From the NCBI RefSeq assembly GCF_002251735.1, contig NZ_NOXS01000020.1, positions 1 through 64,000 of the forward strand: a stretch of 64,000 bases of DNA, read 5' to 3'. The notes beneath the pieces are model-generated. The model was not told the DNA's origin. It saw only the letters and a program-made list of their open reading frames with translations, and did not search any database. Each line of letters starts with the position of its first letter. Positions within the stretch are counted from its first letter, which is position 1. This DNA comes from Elstera cyanobacteriorum (GTDB lineage: Bacteria > Pseudomonadota > Alphaproteobacteria > Elsterales > Elsteraceae). This document shows, piece by piece, positions 25,749 to 35,100 of this stretch. Made by a program: the position numbers and the translations under genes.

Positions 25749-26447
25749 CCCAGACGGGGCGTCGGTGGGCGCGCGGAAAAGCGCGATATTGTCGATGGCC
25801 ACATAGGCATGCTCCCGCATCAAAGCCTCGGCGCGGGCACCTTCGCGCGCGACCAAGGCGGCAAACAGACTCTCGTGCTGCTCTTGCGCTCGGCGCAGCA
25901 CGGCAAATTGCTGGGTCAAGACGGGGGCATTTTCCGCATCGTCGAAAAACGCGCTGGCGGAGGCAAAGGGAATCCGATCATTCAGGGCTAAGGCTTGGGT
26001 TAGCGCTGTATTTCCGGCGGCGGCCACCAGTGTGTTGTGAAACACCTCGTTAATTTCGGCCCACTCTATGCCGTCGCCGGGGTGCAGCATTCCCTTGGCG
26101 AAGATCGCTTCCCCGCGTGTTAGGCAGGACTGTAGAATCTTGCGGGAATCCACATCCAGGCCCTTTTCGGCAACCAGACGGGCTGCCGTTCCCTCCAGAA
26201 TGCCCCGCAGTAAGATTGCATCCCGAATATCTTTTTCGGAAAAAGCCCGGACAACAAAACCGCGCCCGACGTCTGCGGAAACCAGTAACCCCTCTTGCGC
26301 CAGAATGCTCAGAGCGTGGCGGACAGGCGTTCGTGAAACCCCTAACGACTGTGCCAGCCGTATTTCTGTAACGCGCTCACCGGCCTGCAAGGCGCCCGTC
26401 ATAATCATTTCCCGCACACGCAGAATAATCTGCCTTTGCTGCGACAT
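25737..26447 (-). CDS. vanR: GntR-family (FCD) transcriptional regulator, probable VanR
   Basis: About 236 residues. An N-terminal GntR winged helix (GERVTEIRLAQSLGVSRTPV, about 25-44) is followed by an all-helical FCD ligand domain with the His/Asp metal-ligand pattern typical of this subclass. The frame is open upstream to 26594, but ATG 26447 follows a GGGAGGGTT ribosome site and gives the normal length. Two matches to the VanR operator lie in the nearby vanA-vanB spacer, and the gene converges on vanB, so vanillate-responsive repression is likely. Confidence 0.82.
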   Translation of the reverse strand: MSQQRQIILRVREMIMTGALQAGERVTEIRLAQSLGVSRTPVRHALSILAQEGLLVSADVGRGFVVRAFSEKDIRDAILLRGILEGTAARLVAEKGLDVDSRKILQSCLTRGEAIFAKGMLHPGDGIEWAEINEVFHNTLVAAAGNTALTQALALNDRIPFASASAFFDDAENAPVLTQQFAVLRRAQEQHESLFAALVAREGARAEALMREHAYVAIDNIALFRAPTDAPSGSEV

Positions 26448-26759
26448 TCCAACCCTCCCGATCGGCGGCATAGGTGTGATTGCCGTGCCGATAACCGAAT
26501 GTGAACACCGGGCAATCTGCGTGGCAATCGCGAGATGAAAAGGCAAAGTTTTTCCGATTTGACACCTTGTCCCACCCGTCAAGGCACGGGCCATTTTTAG
26601 GGGAGTGTGTTGAACGATAGCCTAAGACCTGATTGCGCGCGCTTAACCTATTTCAGGGTTAGGCAAACGTTACAAGCGCAATTGCACACTTTACAGGTGT
26701 AAAAGAACCTGCAAGATGCGCGTATCGCGCTGCGGCGCTAAAGATTGAGCGGACTCAGA
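26448..26759. other. Divergent spacer between vanR-like and TauD-like genes
   Basis: No gene was seen. The spacer contains a loose inverted repeat (TAACCT...AGGGTTA near 26643-26661) and the tighter TTTACA-GG-TGTAAA palindrome described separately. It should hold the promoters of both flanking genes. Confidence 0.55.
26690..26703. promoter_or_regulatory. TTTACA-GG-TGTAAA palindrome before the dioxygenase gene
   Basis: Two perfect 6-base arms with a 2-base centre lie 56-69 bases before the dioxygenase ATG. The position suits an operator. The cognate regulator is unknown. Confidence 0.45.
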
Positions 26760-27629
26760 ATGGATCGATATTGTCTGGAGGCGGTTGGACGCATCGCCGG
26801 AGAGGAACGCGCGCCCTATTCCCACATTACGGTTGATCGGCTCACCCCAATCATTGGGGCGGAAATTAGTGGGGTAGATCTCGCCCGTCCGGTTTCTGAC
26901 CCCGTGTTTGACGAAATCAAACGGGCTTTCCTTGAAAACCAAGTTCTTGTGTTTCGCAATCAGGTCTTGACTGTAGAGCAGCAGAAAGGTTTCGCGCGCC
27001 GCTTCGGCCCACTTCGGGTCTTGCCGGTTGAGGATATCGACGGCGATGACCCTGAGCTTGTGATCATCAAAGCCAGTAAGGAATCGAAGTTCGTCGCGGG
27101 GGAGGTTTGGCACGCGGACGGTACCGCCGATCCGGCCCCTTCGCTCGGCTCGCTGCTTTACATGCATCGTATCCCAGAGATCGGGACGGGGGGCGATACG
27201 CTTTTCGCCAGCATGTATCTTGCGTATGAGATGCTCTCGCCGACCATGAAAGCATTTCTTGAAGGTCTAACGGCCCTTCACGATGGGGCGGTCCCCTGGC
27301 AGGGCTATGAGGCGCCGCCGGGCCTACCCAAGTCGGAACATCCGATTATCGTCCGGCACCCAGAAACGGGGCGGAAGCTGCTGTTCGTCAACTCGGGCTT
27401 CACAACCCATATCCCGCAGCTATCACCGGGGGAGAGCCGGGCTGTCCTAGATTACCTATTCGGCCTCGTCGCCCGCGAACAGGTGCTGAACTGCCGCGTG
27501 CGTTGGGCGCCGGGAACATTGGTATTCTGGGATAACCGCTGTGCCCAGCATCATGCCATTTGGGACTATTTTCCCCATTCCCGCTACGGCGAACGGGTTA
27601 CTGTTCTCGGGAGTGTGCCGGCGCGCTGA
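26760..27629 (+). CDS. TauD/TfdA-family 2-oxoglutarate-dependent dioxygenase
   Basis: About 289 residues. The iron triad is visible: HxD at H118 and D120 (WHADGT), and the distal His near H264 in WDNRCAQH, with R279 positioned to bind 2-oxoglutarate. Length and motif spacing match the TauD/TfdA family, which hydroxylates or cleaves taurine, sulfonates, phenoxyacetates or amino acids. The ATG at 26760 was chosen over TTG 26745; neither has a strong ribosome site. The last 32 bases overlap the convergent SGNH gene. It lies between the vanillate genes and the NRPS locus, so it could serve either; peptide hydroxylation is possible but unproven. Confidence 0.85.
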   Translation: MDRYCLEAVGRIAGEERAPYSHITVDRLTPIIGAEISGVDLARPVSDPVFDEIKRAFLENQVLVFRNQVLTVEQQKGFARRFGPLRVLPVEDIDGDDPELVIIKASKESKFVAGEVWHADGTADPAPSLGSLLYMHRIPEIGTGGDTLFASMYLAYEMLSPTMKAFLEGLTALHDGAVPWQGYEAPPGLPKSEHPIIVRHPETGRKLLFVNSGFTTHIPQLSPGESRAVLDYLFGLVAREQVLNCRVRWAPGTLVFWDNRCAQHHAIWDYFPHSRYGERVTVLGSVPAR

Positions 27630-28326
27630 CCCGAGCGGCTAGGATTGGGGCGAGGGCGTCGAGGATCAAATCCCCGAAGGCCTCGCTGCCATGCAGCGGA
27701 TCCTGGGGTTCGCAATAGGGCGCCAATTGCCCGCCATCGGGAGCACAGGCGTGCGCCCGCACGTCGATGATCGGAATTTTTGCCCGTTCCAACGCTGTGA
27801 TCAAGGCGGCTTGTGCCGCAAAAAACACACGCGGATCAGCAATCTCAGGCACCCGTTGGGGCGGCAAAACCGCGTAAACAGCCACGCCGTGCACCTGAAG
27901 GCCGGTATAGAAACCCAGGGCGCCCCTTGCCATTTCGCCAATCACGTCAGCAAAAAATTGGCTTTCGAGAAAGTCCGGTGGAAATTGACCCGCCTGATCC
28001 TGAAAGCCCAGCCAATTTTCCCAAGCGGCATAAACGTGACAGCATAGGCCAAAGGTCGCGACCAGCGGCACGCGCAGCGTATAAAGGCTCTGTGTGTCGA
28101 TTTCCGCTAAGAACCCTGCGACTAGGCTTTCCACCTCGTCCCGGTGAAAGCGGCATCCCTCTGCCGTGAAGTCGCAAAAATCGGCGGTAAAGTCTCGCCC
28201 CGATCCAAGCGGACCACCAACGAAAGCCAATCCTCGGCGCGTTGCGGCCTTGCCAATTGCCCCGGCATGGGAATCGCCCAGCAGCAAGAAATCAACGGGT
28301 TTGGTAATAGTCGAGCACATCATCAT
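27598..28326 (-). CDS. SGNH-like hydrolase/acyltransferase family protein
   Basis: About 242 residues. The N-terminus has the block I motif LLGDSHAGAIG with the nucleophile Ser in GDS, and the C-terminus has a plausible block V Asp-x-x-His (QDPLHGSEAFGD). No signal peptide is seen, so the protein should be cytoplasmic. The start is ambiguous: GTG 28329 is followed by three ATG codons. The gene overlaps the upstream GSCFA gene by about 35 bases in another frame, so the two are probably co-translated. It may act as an esterase or acyltransferase on the peptide, but no specific function is recognised. Confidence 0.7.
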   Translation of the reverse strand: MMMCSTITKPVDFLLLGDSHAGAIGKAATRRGLAFVGGPLGSGRDFTADFCDFTAEGCRFHRDEVESLVAGFLAEIDTQSLYTLRVPLVATFGLCCHVYAAWENWLGFQDQAGQFPPDFLESQFFADVIGEMARGALGFYTGLQVHGVAVYAVLPPQRVPEIADPRVFFAAQAALITALERAKIPIIDVRAHACAPDGGQLAPYCEPQDPLHGSEAFGDLILDALAPILAARVSAPAHSREQ

Positions 28327-29344
28327 CACACAAAATATCCTGCGGGGGGCGCCCTACAGCGGGGGGTGTCCGAGGGGGGGAAGACAGTAACGCCGGTTGT
28401 TGCCCGAAGAAGTGATCCATAACAAAGGCCACCCCAGCAGGTGAAACGCTCCGTCGATTGGCCTCGTAGGCCCAGCCTCCGAAGGGGAAGGCCGAGATTA
28501 GTTCAAAGGATGGAAAATAATCGACATCGTCCAAGCGATCACGAAGCTCGCCCGCGACGGCCCGTAAAAGCGACTTCGTATAGGTAGACGCGACGAGCGC
28601 ATGGTCTCCAGTCGCCGTTGCCGTTAGCGGCACGGGGGAGACTGTGAGCAAGAAGCGAATACCGGGGTTATGCTGGCGGATCAGGCCGAAAACAGCGGCC
28701 ATATCCTCGTAGGTCTCGGCGTAAGTCTGATTGCACAGACGATGATCCGCCGCTCGAAACTGTCCGCGCACGGTGCCGGGGCAGGTGGGATAGGCATAGG
28801 CTTGGTGACGATTTTGCCAATATTCGGTTAGTCCCATCGTAAAGATGAACCAATCGGCGTCGCGCAACGCCTGGGCAAAGGCATTGAGTGTTATGTGGCG
28901 GGCCGTCTCCAGATCAGAGCGGCTCGCGAAGCCTTCTGCGGGTGTCGAGGGGCGGAACGGATCATAGTAGCGCGCGCCCTCCGCCCATACTTCGCGCGGC
29001 ATGGGAACGCCGTCAAGTGCCCAGGTGACCCATTGGCGGAGCATCGCAGCCGTATAGATATTGCCTGTCCGAGCGGAAAATAATCCATAACCCGCTGCCG
29101 TCCAGGCTTCGGCGGGCAAGTCGGGCGGCGGTGGTTCGGTGATATGCCACGTCAGGCCGCGCGCGGCGAGGGCGCGGCCGAGATGCTGGGCGAAGCACGA
29201 CCCTGCAGTCACAATTTTCTGGCCAGGCAGTACGGGGGTTTTCGGCTGCCAAAGATCGGGCAGATAGCGCAAGTCTTGATCGGCGACAGCGCGCCGCCAA
29301 AAGGCGCGGGGCGGCAAGTCAGCATAGGGGGATGGGCGGGGCAT
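28292..29344 (-). CDS. GSCFA-domain protein
   Basis: A 350-residue protein of the GSCFA family, named for the TAGSCFAQHLGRAL motif seen near residue 47. Other conserved stretches are FTMGLTEYW near 165 and LLTVSPVPL near 230. The fold is thought to be related to SGNH hydrolases, but the activity is not established. It lies 9 bases after the MFS exporter gene and overlaps the GDS-motif gene, giving an exporter plus two hydrolase-like proteins beside the NRPS genes. Confidence 0.85.
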   Translation of the reverse strand: MPRPSPYADLPPRAFWRRAVADQDLRYLPDLWQPKTPVLPGQKIVTAGSCFAQHLGRALAARGLTWHITEPPPPDLPAEAWTAAGYGLFSARTGNIYTAAMLRQWVTWALDGVPMPREVWAEGARYYDPFRPSTPAEGFASRSDLETARHITLNAFAQALRDADWFIFTMGLTEYWQNRHQAYAYPTCPGTVRGQFRAADHRLCNQTYAETYEDMAAVFGLIRQHNPGIRFLLTVSPVPLTATATGDHALVASTYTKSLLRAVAGELRDRLDDVDYFPSFELISAFPFGGWAYEANRRSVSPAGVAFVMDHFFGQQPALLSSPPRTPPAVGRPPQDILCDDDVLDYYQTR

Positions 29345-29353
29345 CGGTCGGCC

Positions 29354-30604
29354 TCAGTTCGTATTGCCGGGAGCGGGGGCGACGGTCGGGCGCAGCAGCC
29401 GGAAACCCAGCGCAGCGAGCGGAAGGCAGATCAACGCCATGCTGGTAAACAGCACGGGACCGCCCCAGAGGCTGATCACCAGGGCGCCCATCATCGGTGC
29501 CAGCGACGCGCCGCCATTCGACAAAAGATAAACGCCGAAATAGCTATTGCGGCTTTCCGGCGGGGCCATGCGGTCGATGATGGTGGAAAAAAGTGGCATC
29601 GCGATCATTTCCGCTAAAGTGGCACAGGCAATTGCCAGCAGCCAGACAGTAGGAATGGCAGCGCTATTGGCGGCAATGATGGCCTGCGCCCCCATCAGAC
29701 TGACGAGTGCGAGAGCAAAGGCCCGATGTTCGGGCAGGGCAATCAGCCAGCGCATGAACAACAGATGAAAGCCCAGCACCATCACCGTATTGGTGAGATT
29801 GATGAGCACGATCAGCCGGGTCAATTCGGGCACGCTCAGGGTCACGAGATAGAAGGTCAGCGGCTCGTCGATCTGCGCGTAGATGAGCACCAGCAGAAAA
29901 TTGGCGATAAAAATCGCCCGGAAATGCCGGTGCTTCAGAAGTACCGGGAGCAGAGCCCAGAGCGTCGGCGCGGGTTCGGCGGGGCGTGCGACCCGATCCG
30001 CATAGAGCACGCTTATTCCCAAAATGAGAAATGCCAGCGCTGCCGCTAGGAAGACAAGGTCGCTCTGCCGATCCGCAAACCCCATGCCCAACAACGGACC
30101 AATGGCAACCGCGAGATTCACACTGTAATAGCGCAGGTGAAATAGAATGGGCCGTCCGGCATCGGTCCTGGCGCAATCGCCAAGCGCAGAACGAAGTAAG
30201 GGCTCGATCATTCCGCCCGCCGTCGCGATGACCATAACGGCCAGCATATAGCTCGCTTCCGTTGGCCATAGGGCGGGTAGGGCGAAACCACCGAGCGACA
30301 CCGCGCAGAGCAGCGCCAGCAGCCGGGGGCGTTTGAAGCGATCGGCAAGGCCGCCCGCCAGCGGTGCTACCAGCAGCGCGACGATCCCGGCTAGGGTAAA
30401 CTGTGCCCCAATCTCGGTGATCGATGTTCCGAACCGCTGGTTCATTGTGACGGTCAAGAACGGCCAGACCATAAATACCGCAAGCTTCGAAAGGCTGATG
30501 GCGACCAGAAGAAGCTTGGCCTCCAACGAAATATCGCGAAGCGTGGTCCAAAACCAAAGAAGCCCGTTGAGGGGTGCTAGGCGCATCTTAACCGCCGCCC
30601 CCAT
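29354..30604 (-). CDS. Major facilitator superfamily transporter, probable product exporter
   Basis: A 416-residue protein with about twelve hydrophobic segments and the MFS loop 2-3 motif GGLADRFKRPRLLALL near residue 80. It is divergent from the thioesterase-phosphopantetheinyl transferase pair and heads a minus-strand unit with the GSCFA and SGNH genes. Export of the NRPS product is inferred from position. ATG 30586 is an alternative start. Confidence 0.85.
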   Translation of the reverse strand: MGAAVKMRLAPLNGLLWFWTTLRDISLEAKLLLVAISLSKLAVFMVWPFLTVTMNQRFGTSITEIGAQFTLAGIVALLVAPLAGGLADRFKRPRLLALLCAVSLGGFALPALWPTEASYMLAVMVIATAGGMIEPLLRSALGDCARTDAGRPILFHLRYYSVNLAVAIGPLLGMGFADRQSDLVFLAAALAFLILGISVLYADRVARPAEPAPTLWALLPVLLKHRHFRAIFIANFLLVLIYAQIDEPLTFYLVTLSVPELTRLIVLINLTNTVMVLGFHLLFMRWLIALPEHRAFALALVSLMGAQAIIAANSAAIPTVWLLAIACATLAEMIAMPLFSTIIDRMAPPESRNSYFGVYLLSNGGASLAPMMGALVISLWGGPVLFTSMALICLPLAALGFRLLRPTVAPAPGNTN

Positions 30605-30629
30605 AAGGGGATGCGAAAGACTTTGCCCG

Positions 30630-30644
30630 ACCCGAACAGCGGGT
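30630..30644. promoter_or_regulatory. Inverted repeat in the divergent MFS/thioesterase promoter
   Basis: ACCCG-AACAG-CGGGT lies in the exact middle of the 64-base spacer between two divergent start codons (30604 and 30669). The short spacer must hold both promoters, so a central palindrome could be a shared operator. It is short enough to be chance. Confidence 0.35.
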
Positions 30645-30668
30645 TAGGATGCGCCACTTTGGCAGGGG

Positions 30669-31436
30669 ATGCGTGTGGAGTTTTCGGTGCATTCTACCTC
30701 GGTTTGGTTCTCGGTCCCGCCGACCCCTGGTCGGTTGAATATTCTCTGTTTGCCCCAGGCAGGCGGCGATACAAGCCTGTATAATCGGTGGCAACGACTG
30801 TTGCCCCCAACCGTTGCCCTGATCCCAGTGCTGCTGCCGGGGCGCGGGCTGCGCCTCGCTGATCCGCCGTTTCGGGCGATGGCTGATTTGATTACGGCAT
30901 TGGCTGACGCGATAACGCCCTACACGGCGCTGCCCTACGCATTGTTCGGGTCTAGTATGGGCGGCTGGATTGCCCATGCATTGGCGCAGGAACTTTTGCA
31001 GCGCCGCTTGTCGGCACCCGTGGCGCTGTTCGCCTGTACGTCTTCCACGCCGTTTGCCAAGCGCCGCCTGCCCAATGTTGACACCGATGATCGGGAAACC
31101 CTGATCGCCGAAATCCTGGCCTTTAATCCCGATTTCGACCGGGTGCTGGTCTATCCTGAACTCGTCGATTTGCTGCTTCCGGTCATCAAGGCCGATTTCA
31201 CCTTGTGCAACGGCTATCGGCCCCAGCAAGCCCCTCGGTTGACCTGCCCGATCATCGGGTTTGCGGGGAGCCGCGACCAGATCATCCCGCTCGAAACCAT
31301 GCACGGTTGGGCCGAACTGACCGAGGGTGGCTTTAGCTTGACGGAACTCGACGGGGATCATTTCCTCATCGAGACAGCCCCGCGCCCAATTTTGACGGCG
31401 CTGGCAACATGCGCCGAGCAAGTTTTGACCGGGTAG
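30669..31436 (+). CDS. Type II thioesterase (SrfAD/GrsT family)
   Basis: About 255 residues, an alpha/beta hydrolase that removes wrong or stalled acyl groups from NRPS carrier domains. The opening LNILCLPQAGGDTSLYNRW fits type II thioesterases. The nucleophile is in GSSMGGW near residue 95, the Asp in GSRDQIIP near 200 and the His in GDHFLIE near 230. ATG 30669 directly abuts an AGGGG sequence, so the in-frame GTG at 30675 may be the true start. The phosphopantetheinyl transferase gene follows after 6 bases. Confidence 0.9.
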   Translation: MRVEFSVHSTSVWFSVPPTPGRLNILCLPQAGGDTSLYNRWQRLLPPTVALIPVLLPGRGLRLADPPFRAMADLITALADAITPYTALPYALFGSSMGGWIAHALAQELLQRRLSAPVALFACTSSTPFAKRRLPNVDTDDRETLIAEILAFNPDFDRVLVYPELVDLLLPVIKADFTLCNGYRPQQAPRLTCPIIGFAGSRDQIIPLETMHGWAELTEGGFSLTELDGDHFLIETAPRPILTALATCAEQVLTG

Positions 31437-31442
31437 CGTGGG

Positions 31443-32120
31443 ATGCGCGCCCGTTACTCGGCCCTGCGTCGGGCTGCCCTGGAGGCTCTTGCCGCTGGGG
31501 CGGTGCCGCTGGTTATTCTGCCCATCGAGACCCCACCCCCGGTCGAGCAAGGGCTGACCAATGCCGAGGCGGCGCGGGCCGTGCGGTTTCACCTTACCAC
31601 GGACCGGTTGGCCTTCAGCCTCGGTCGCATGCTTGCGCGCTATCTGGTTTTCGGCGACGACCGCCGTCCCGATATGGCGATCGGCCCGCAGGGAAAACCG
31701 TATTTGCCGGATGAGATCGGTTTCAACCTCTCCCACAGCGGCGGCTATCTGGCGCTGATTCTGGGAAGCACGGTTGGCGTCGATATCGAGATCGGCCCGC
31801 GCGACGGACGCTTTCACGATCTTTTGCCGCTGGTCACCCACCCTGCCGAGCGCGCGATGCTGGAGCCCGCTCCGCCAGAGGCTCAACGGGCGCTGTTCTT
31901 GCGCTGCTGGACGCGCAAGGAAGCCGCGTTGAAAGCTTGGGGGATTGGCCTTAGCGATGAGTTGACCGCGCTCGACACGCAGCTTGCCGCCTCTGCGCCG
32001 ATTCTCGACGGCATGCCGCCGCTGCGCCTGCGCGATCTTTCTCTCATGGCCGAAGAGGGGCTGGTCGGTGCGGTCGCAACGCCGGTAACTGCCGGACCCA
32101 TAGTGCGGGTGGCGCTTTAG
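31443..32120 (+). CDS. Sfp-type 4'-phosphopantetheinyl transferase
   Basis: A 225-residue enzyme that primes carrier domains with phosphopantetheine from CoA. Diagnostic motifs are FNLSHSGGYLAL near residue 98, GVDIEIG near 115 with the magnesium-binding acidic residues, and CWTRKEAALKAWGIGLS near 160. It probably activates the nine carrier domains of the adjacent synthetases. It is co-transcribed with the type II thioesterase, and its last 4 bases overlap the convergent synthetase stop. Confidence 0.93.
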   Translation: MRARYSALRRAALEALAAGAVPLVILPIETPPPVEQGLTNAEAARAVRFHLTTDRLAFSLGRMLARYLVFGDDRRPDMAIGPQGKPYLPDEIGFNLSHSGGYLALILGSTVGVDIEIGPRDGRFHDLLPLVTHPAERAMLEPAPPEAQRALFLRCWTRKEAALKAWGIGLSDELTALDTQLAASAPILDGMPPLRLRDLSLMAEEGLVGAVATPVTAGPIVRVAL

Positions 32121-35100
32121 ACCGGCTGGGCACATGCTGCGATTTCCTCCGCTATGCGCTGCACCGCCTCGCCGTCCATCAGGCCGTAATGGTCTGTAGG
32201 AAGAAGCGTTACCGTTTCCAACCGTTGCAGCAATTCGGCCCATCTGCGGCGCTGCACTTCGGCAGGGGTGAACGGGAGGTGGGCATGGGCCTTCCCCGCG
32301 AGAACGAGATGGGCCGGGGTGGTCAGCAGCGGGTCAGGGCGATGGGCTATCATACTCGCCATATTCGCCCGGCAGCAGTCGGTGAGCCGGTTGAGATATT
32401 CGCCCAGATCTTCGGCGGACCCGGCCCCCCGATGGCTCAACACCTCCTGCCGGAAGAGGGTATCGATTTGATCGCCCGTGTAGGCTTGCCAGGCAGTCCC
32501 CGCATCGGGGGCGGGCGGATCGATCAACGTCACGCCAGCGACGGGAACCCCCTTGGCCTCGGCCTCGGCGGCCATTGCTGCCGCAACCCACGCACCAAAT
32601 GACCAGCCAATGAGGTAAACCCGGTTGGCGGGGGCGGAAAGCGCTGCCCGATACTGCGCCGCACGTGCGGCCAGAGGGAGGGGCGGAAGCGTCGCCTCGG
32701 TCAAGCGGGGATCGGCGATGACCGACAGCGCCGCCGAGCGGGGCAGGGCCTGCGCAAGGGCGCGGTAGGCTTGAACGTCGCCGCCAACCGGATGGATCAG
32801 CACATAGTGGCGGCCATCCCGTCCACTGCGCCATGGGTCAACCCGGACGACCCCTGTCCACCGGGTTGGCTCTGCTGGGGGGGGCAGGGCCAGGGCGATT
32901 ACATCTGTCAAAGTCGCGTCCGGGCCAATCTTGGACAGGGCAAGGCGGATTCCACACTGGCTTTCGAGGTCTGCCAGCGCGTCGAGAAGAGTCAGGGAAT
33001 CCGCACCAAGATCGGCTAGGGCGACATCGGCAGGCAGCGATGTCAGGCCCAGAAGACGCTCAAAGCTCGCGCGTAGGCAGGCGGCGGGCGATGGGTCAGC
33101 GGCGGTTGCGAATGAAGCCGTTACCGGTTCGGCCTTTATGACGCTGGCCCGACGCGGCGCGTAAAAATAGTCCGCCTCCTCGGGCGCGACGGTTGAGATC
33201 AGCAAATGCGGCCCCGGGAGCGCGAGCGCTTGGCGGAACAGCCATCCTCCTTCAGTCGCCGTTAAGCCGACCGCGCGATGGGCCTGATGGCGCGCGTCGG
33301 TCAGGGCACCGTTCGCCGCCATGCCATCCTCCCGCCAAATATCCCACCCAAGGCTAAGACGCCGACACTCGGCAGGTTCGGAACGAAAGGCATAGCCGTC
33401 GAGAAGGGCATTGCTCGCGGCATAGTCGAACTGGCCGACGCCGCCGAATTCGGTGGCCATCGAACTGCAATAGACCAGGAAGGCCGGTCGTAACCGCACG
33501 GCCAGGGTTTCGGCAATCTCTGCTGCGCGCTGTTTGGCAGTATAGGCAACCTGAACCCCGCCGGGGGGGCGGGTTTCCAGGACGGCTCCCGCGCCGATGC
33601 CAACCGCATGCACGATACCCTGCAGCGCGGGGAGCATTGGCAGTAGCCTATCGACCGCCGCCTCTGTCGTCAGCGGCTGGGTCACATCCAATGAAATGGC
33701 GGTCACGCGTGCGGCGGCACCCCGCAACCGATCGGGCACATGTCCTGACCGACTGACCAAAACCACCGACGTGCCCGGGTCTCTGAGAATTTCCGCCGCG
33801 AGCGCCGCGCCAATCCCGCCCGTGCCGCCCAGAACGAGATAGGTTCCCGGTCCAAAGACCGCCGGAAGAATGGGGAGGGCCTGCTGGACTAACGTCCGCC
33901 GCCAGAGGCGATGATCATGCACGGCCCAGCGGTCGTGCCGGGGGGTATCAAAAAGGGGGCCAAGAACGGGCGCAACGGCGGCTAAATCCGCTTCTGCACA
34001 ATCCACCCATCGGCACGGTAGCCCATATTCCTGCTCGATGATCCGGCATGCAGGCCCTAGGAGGAGGGCTGCAGGCTGCTTCAGTGGGCGCAATCCCGGC
34101 GCTGCCCCGGTGCTAACAAATCCCAACCGCGCGTTCTTATGGGGGGCTAACTGCTTGGCGAGGGTCGCAATCGTCTCACCAATTCCGGTCTGAGGGTCGG
34201 GGGGCAGGGTTAGGAGAACGAACAGCGGACCGCCGTCCGACGCGTGTGGCGTTAACGAGGATAGTGCGTCGATACCTTGGGTGCCCCAGACCACGCGCCG
34301 CGCTTTGTTGGCAAAGGCAAGTTTCGCCGCGTCAGTCGGGACGGTGGGAGAGAGAATGAGCAAGGTTCCATCGAGATACGGACCCTCGGCCCAATCGACA
34401 GGGCGCCAGGCGGGGCGATATAGCCAGCGGTCCGCTGCGCGCCGGGTGGGCGGCCCGCCCAATGGCGGTAGCAGGCTATAAGTCGCGCACTCAAACGCGG
34501 GCGGCGGGAAGTCCCAGGGCGCTGCCACCGTGGGGGCTACGAAACGCGCCCCACGGTGCCACGCTGCCGCCATATCGTCGGGCGTGAGTTGAATGGGATC
34601 GGTTGGCTGATCGGCGGGGGTGATTTCGGTCGGCGTTGCGTCGGCAAGTGCGGCCAAAAGCGATGGCAGCGTTTCCCCGATCGCCGCAATACGCCAGCGC
34701 AGGCCGGGATCGCCGCCGTGAAGATGTGAGAGAACCTCTGGCAGCCGTGCTGGGTGCTCCCGAAGATAGGCTGCGATTGCAGACGCGCGCATGTCCAGCG
34801 CGGGCTTGCTCTGGGCGCTGATCGTCAGAACCGGGGCGATAGGGGGGCTGGTGGCAGGGCGGCCCATCGGCGCTTCCCGCAGGATAACATGCGCATTGGT
34901 TCCGCCGATGCCGAAGCTGCTAACCGAGGCGCGGCGCGGCGCCGTTGCGGGCCAGGCAAGCGCCCGATCAAGCAGTCGGAACGGTGTTGTGGCCCAGTCA
35001 ATCGCCGGATTAAGCGGGTCCGCGCCCAAGGTTGGGGGCAGCGTTTGAAAATAGAGCGCCAGGGTTGCCCGGATAATGCTCAAAACACCGGCTGCGGCGC

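Noticed and set aside
30588-32243. Long minus-strand frame of 551 codons opposite the thioesterase and phosphopantetheinyl transferase genes
   Set aside because: Low-complexity Arg/Gln/Gly-rich translation with no family motifs; the plus-strand genes have clear active sites.
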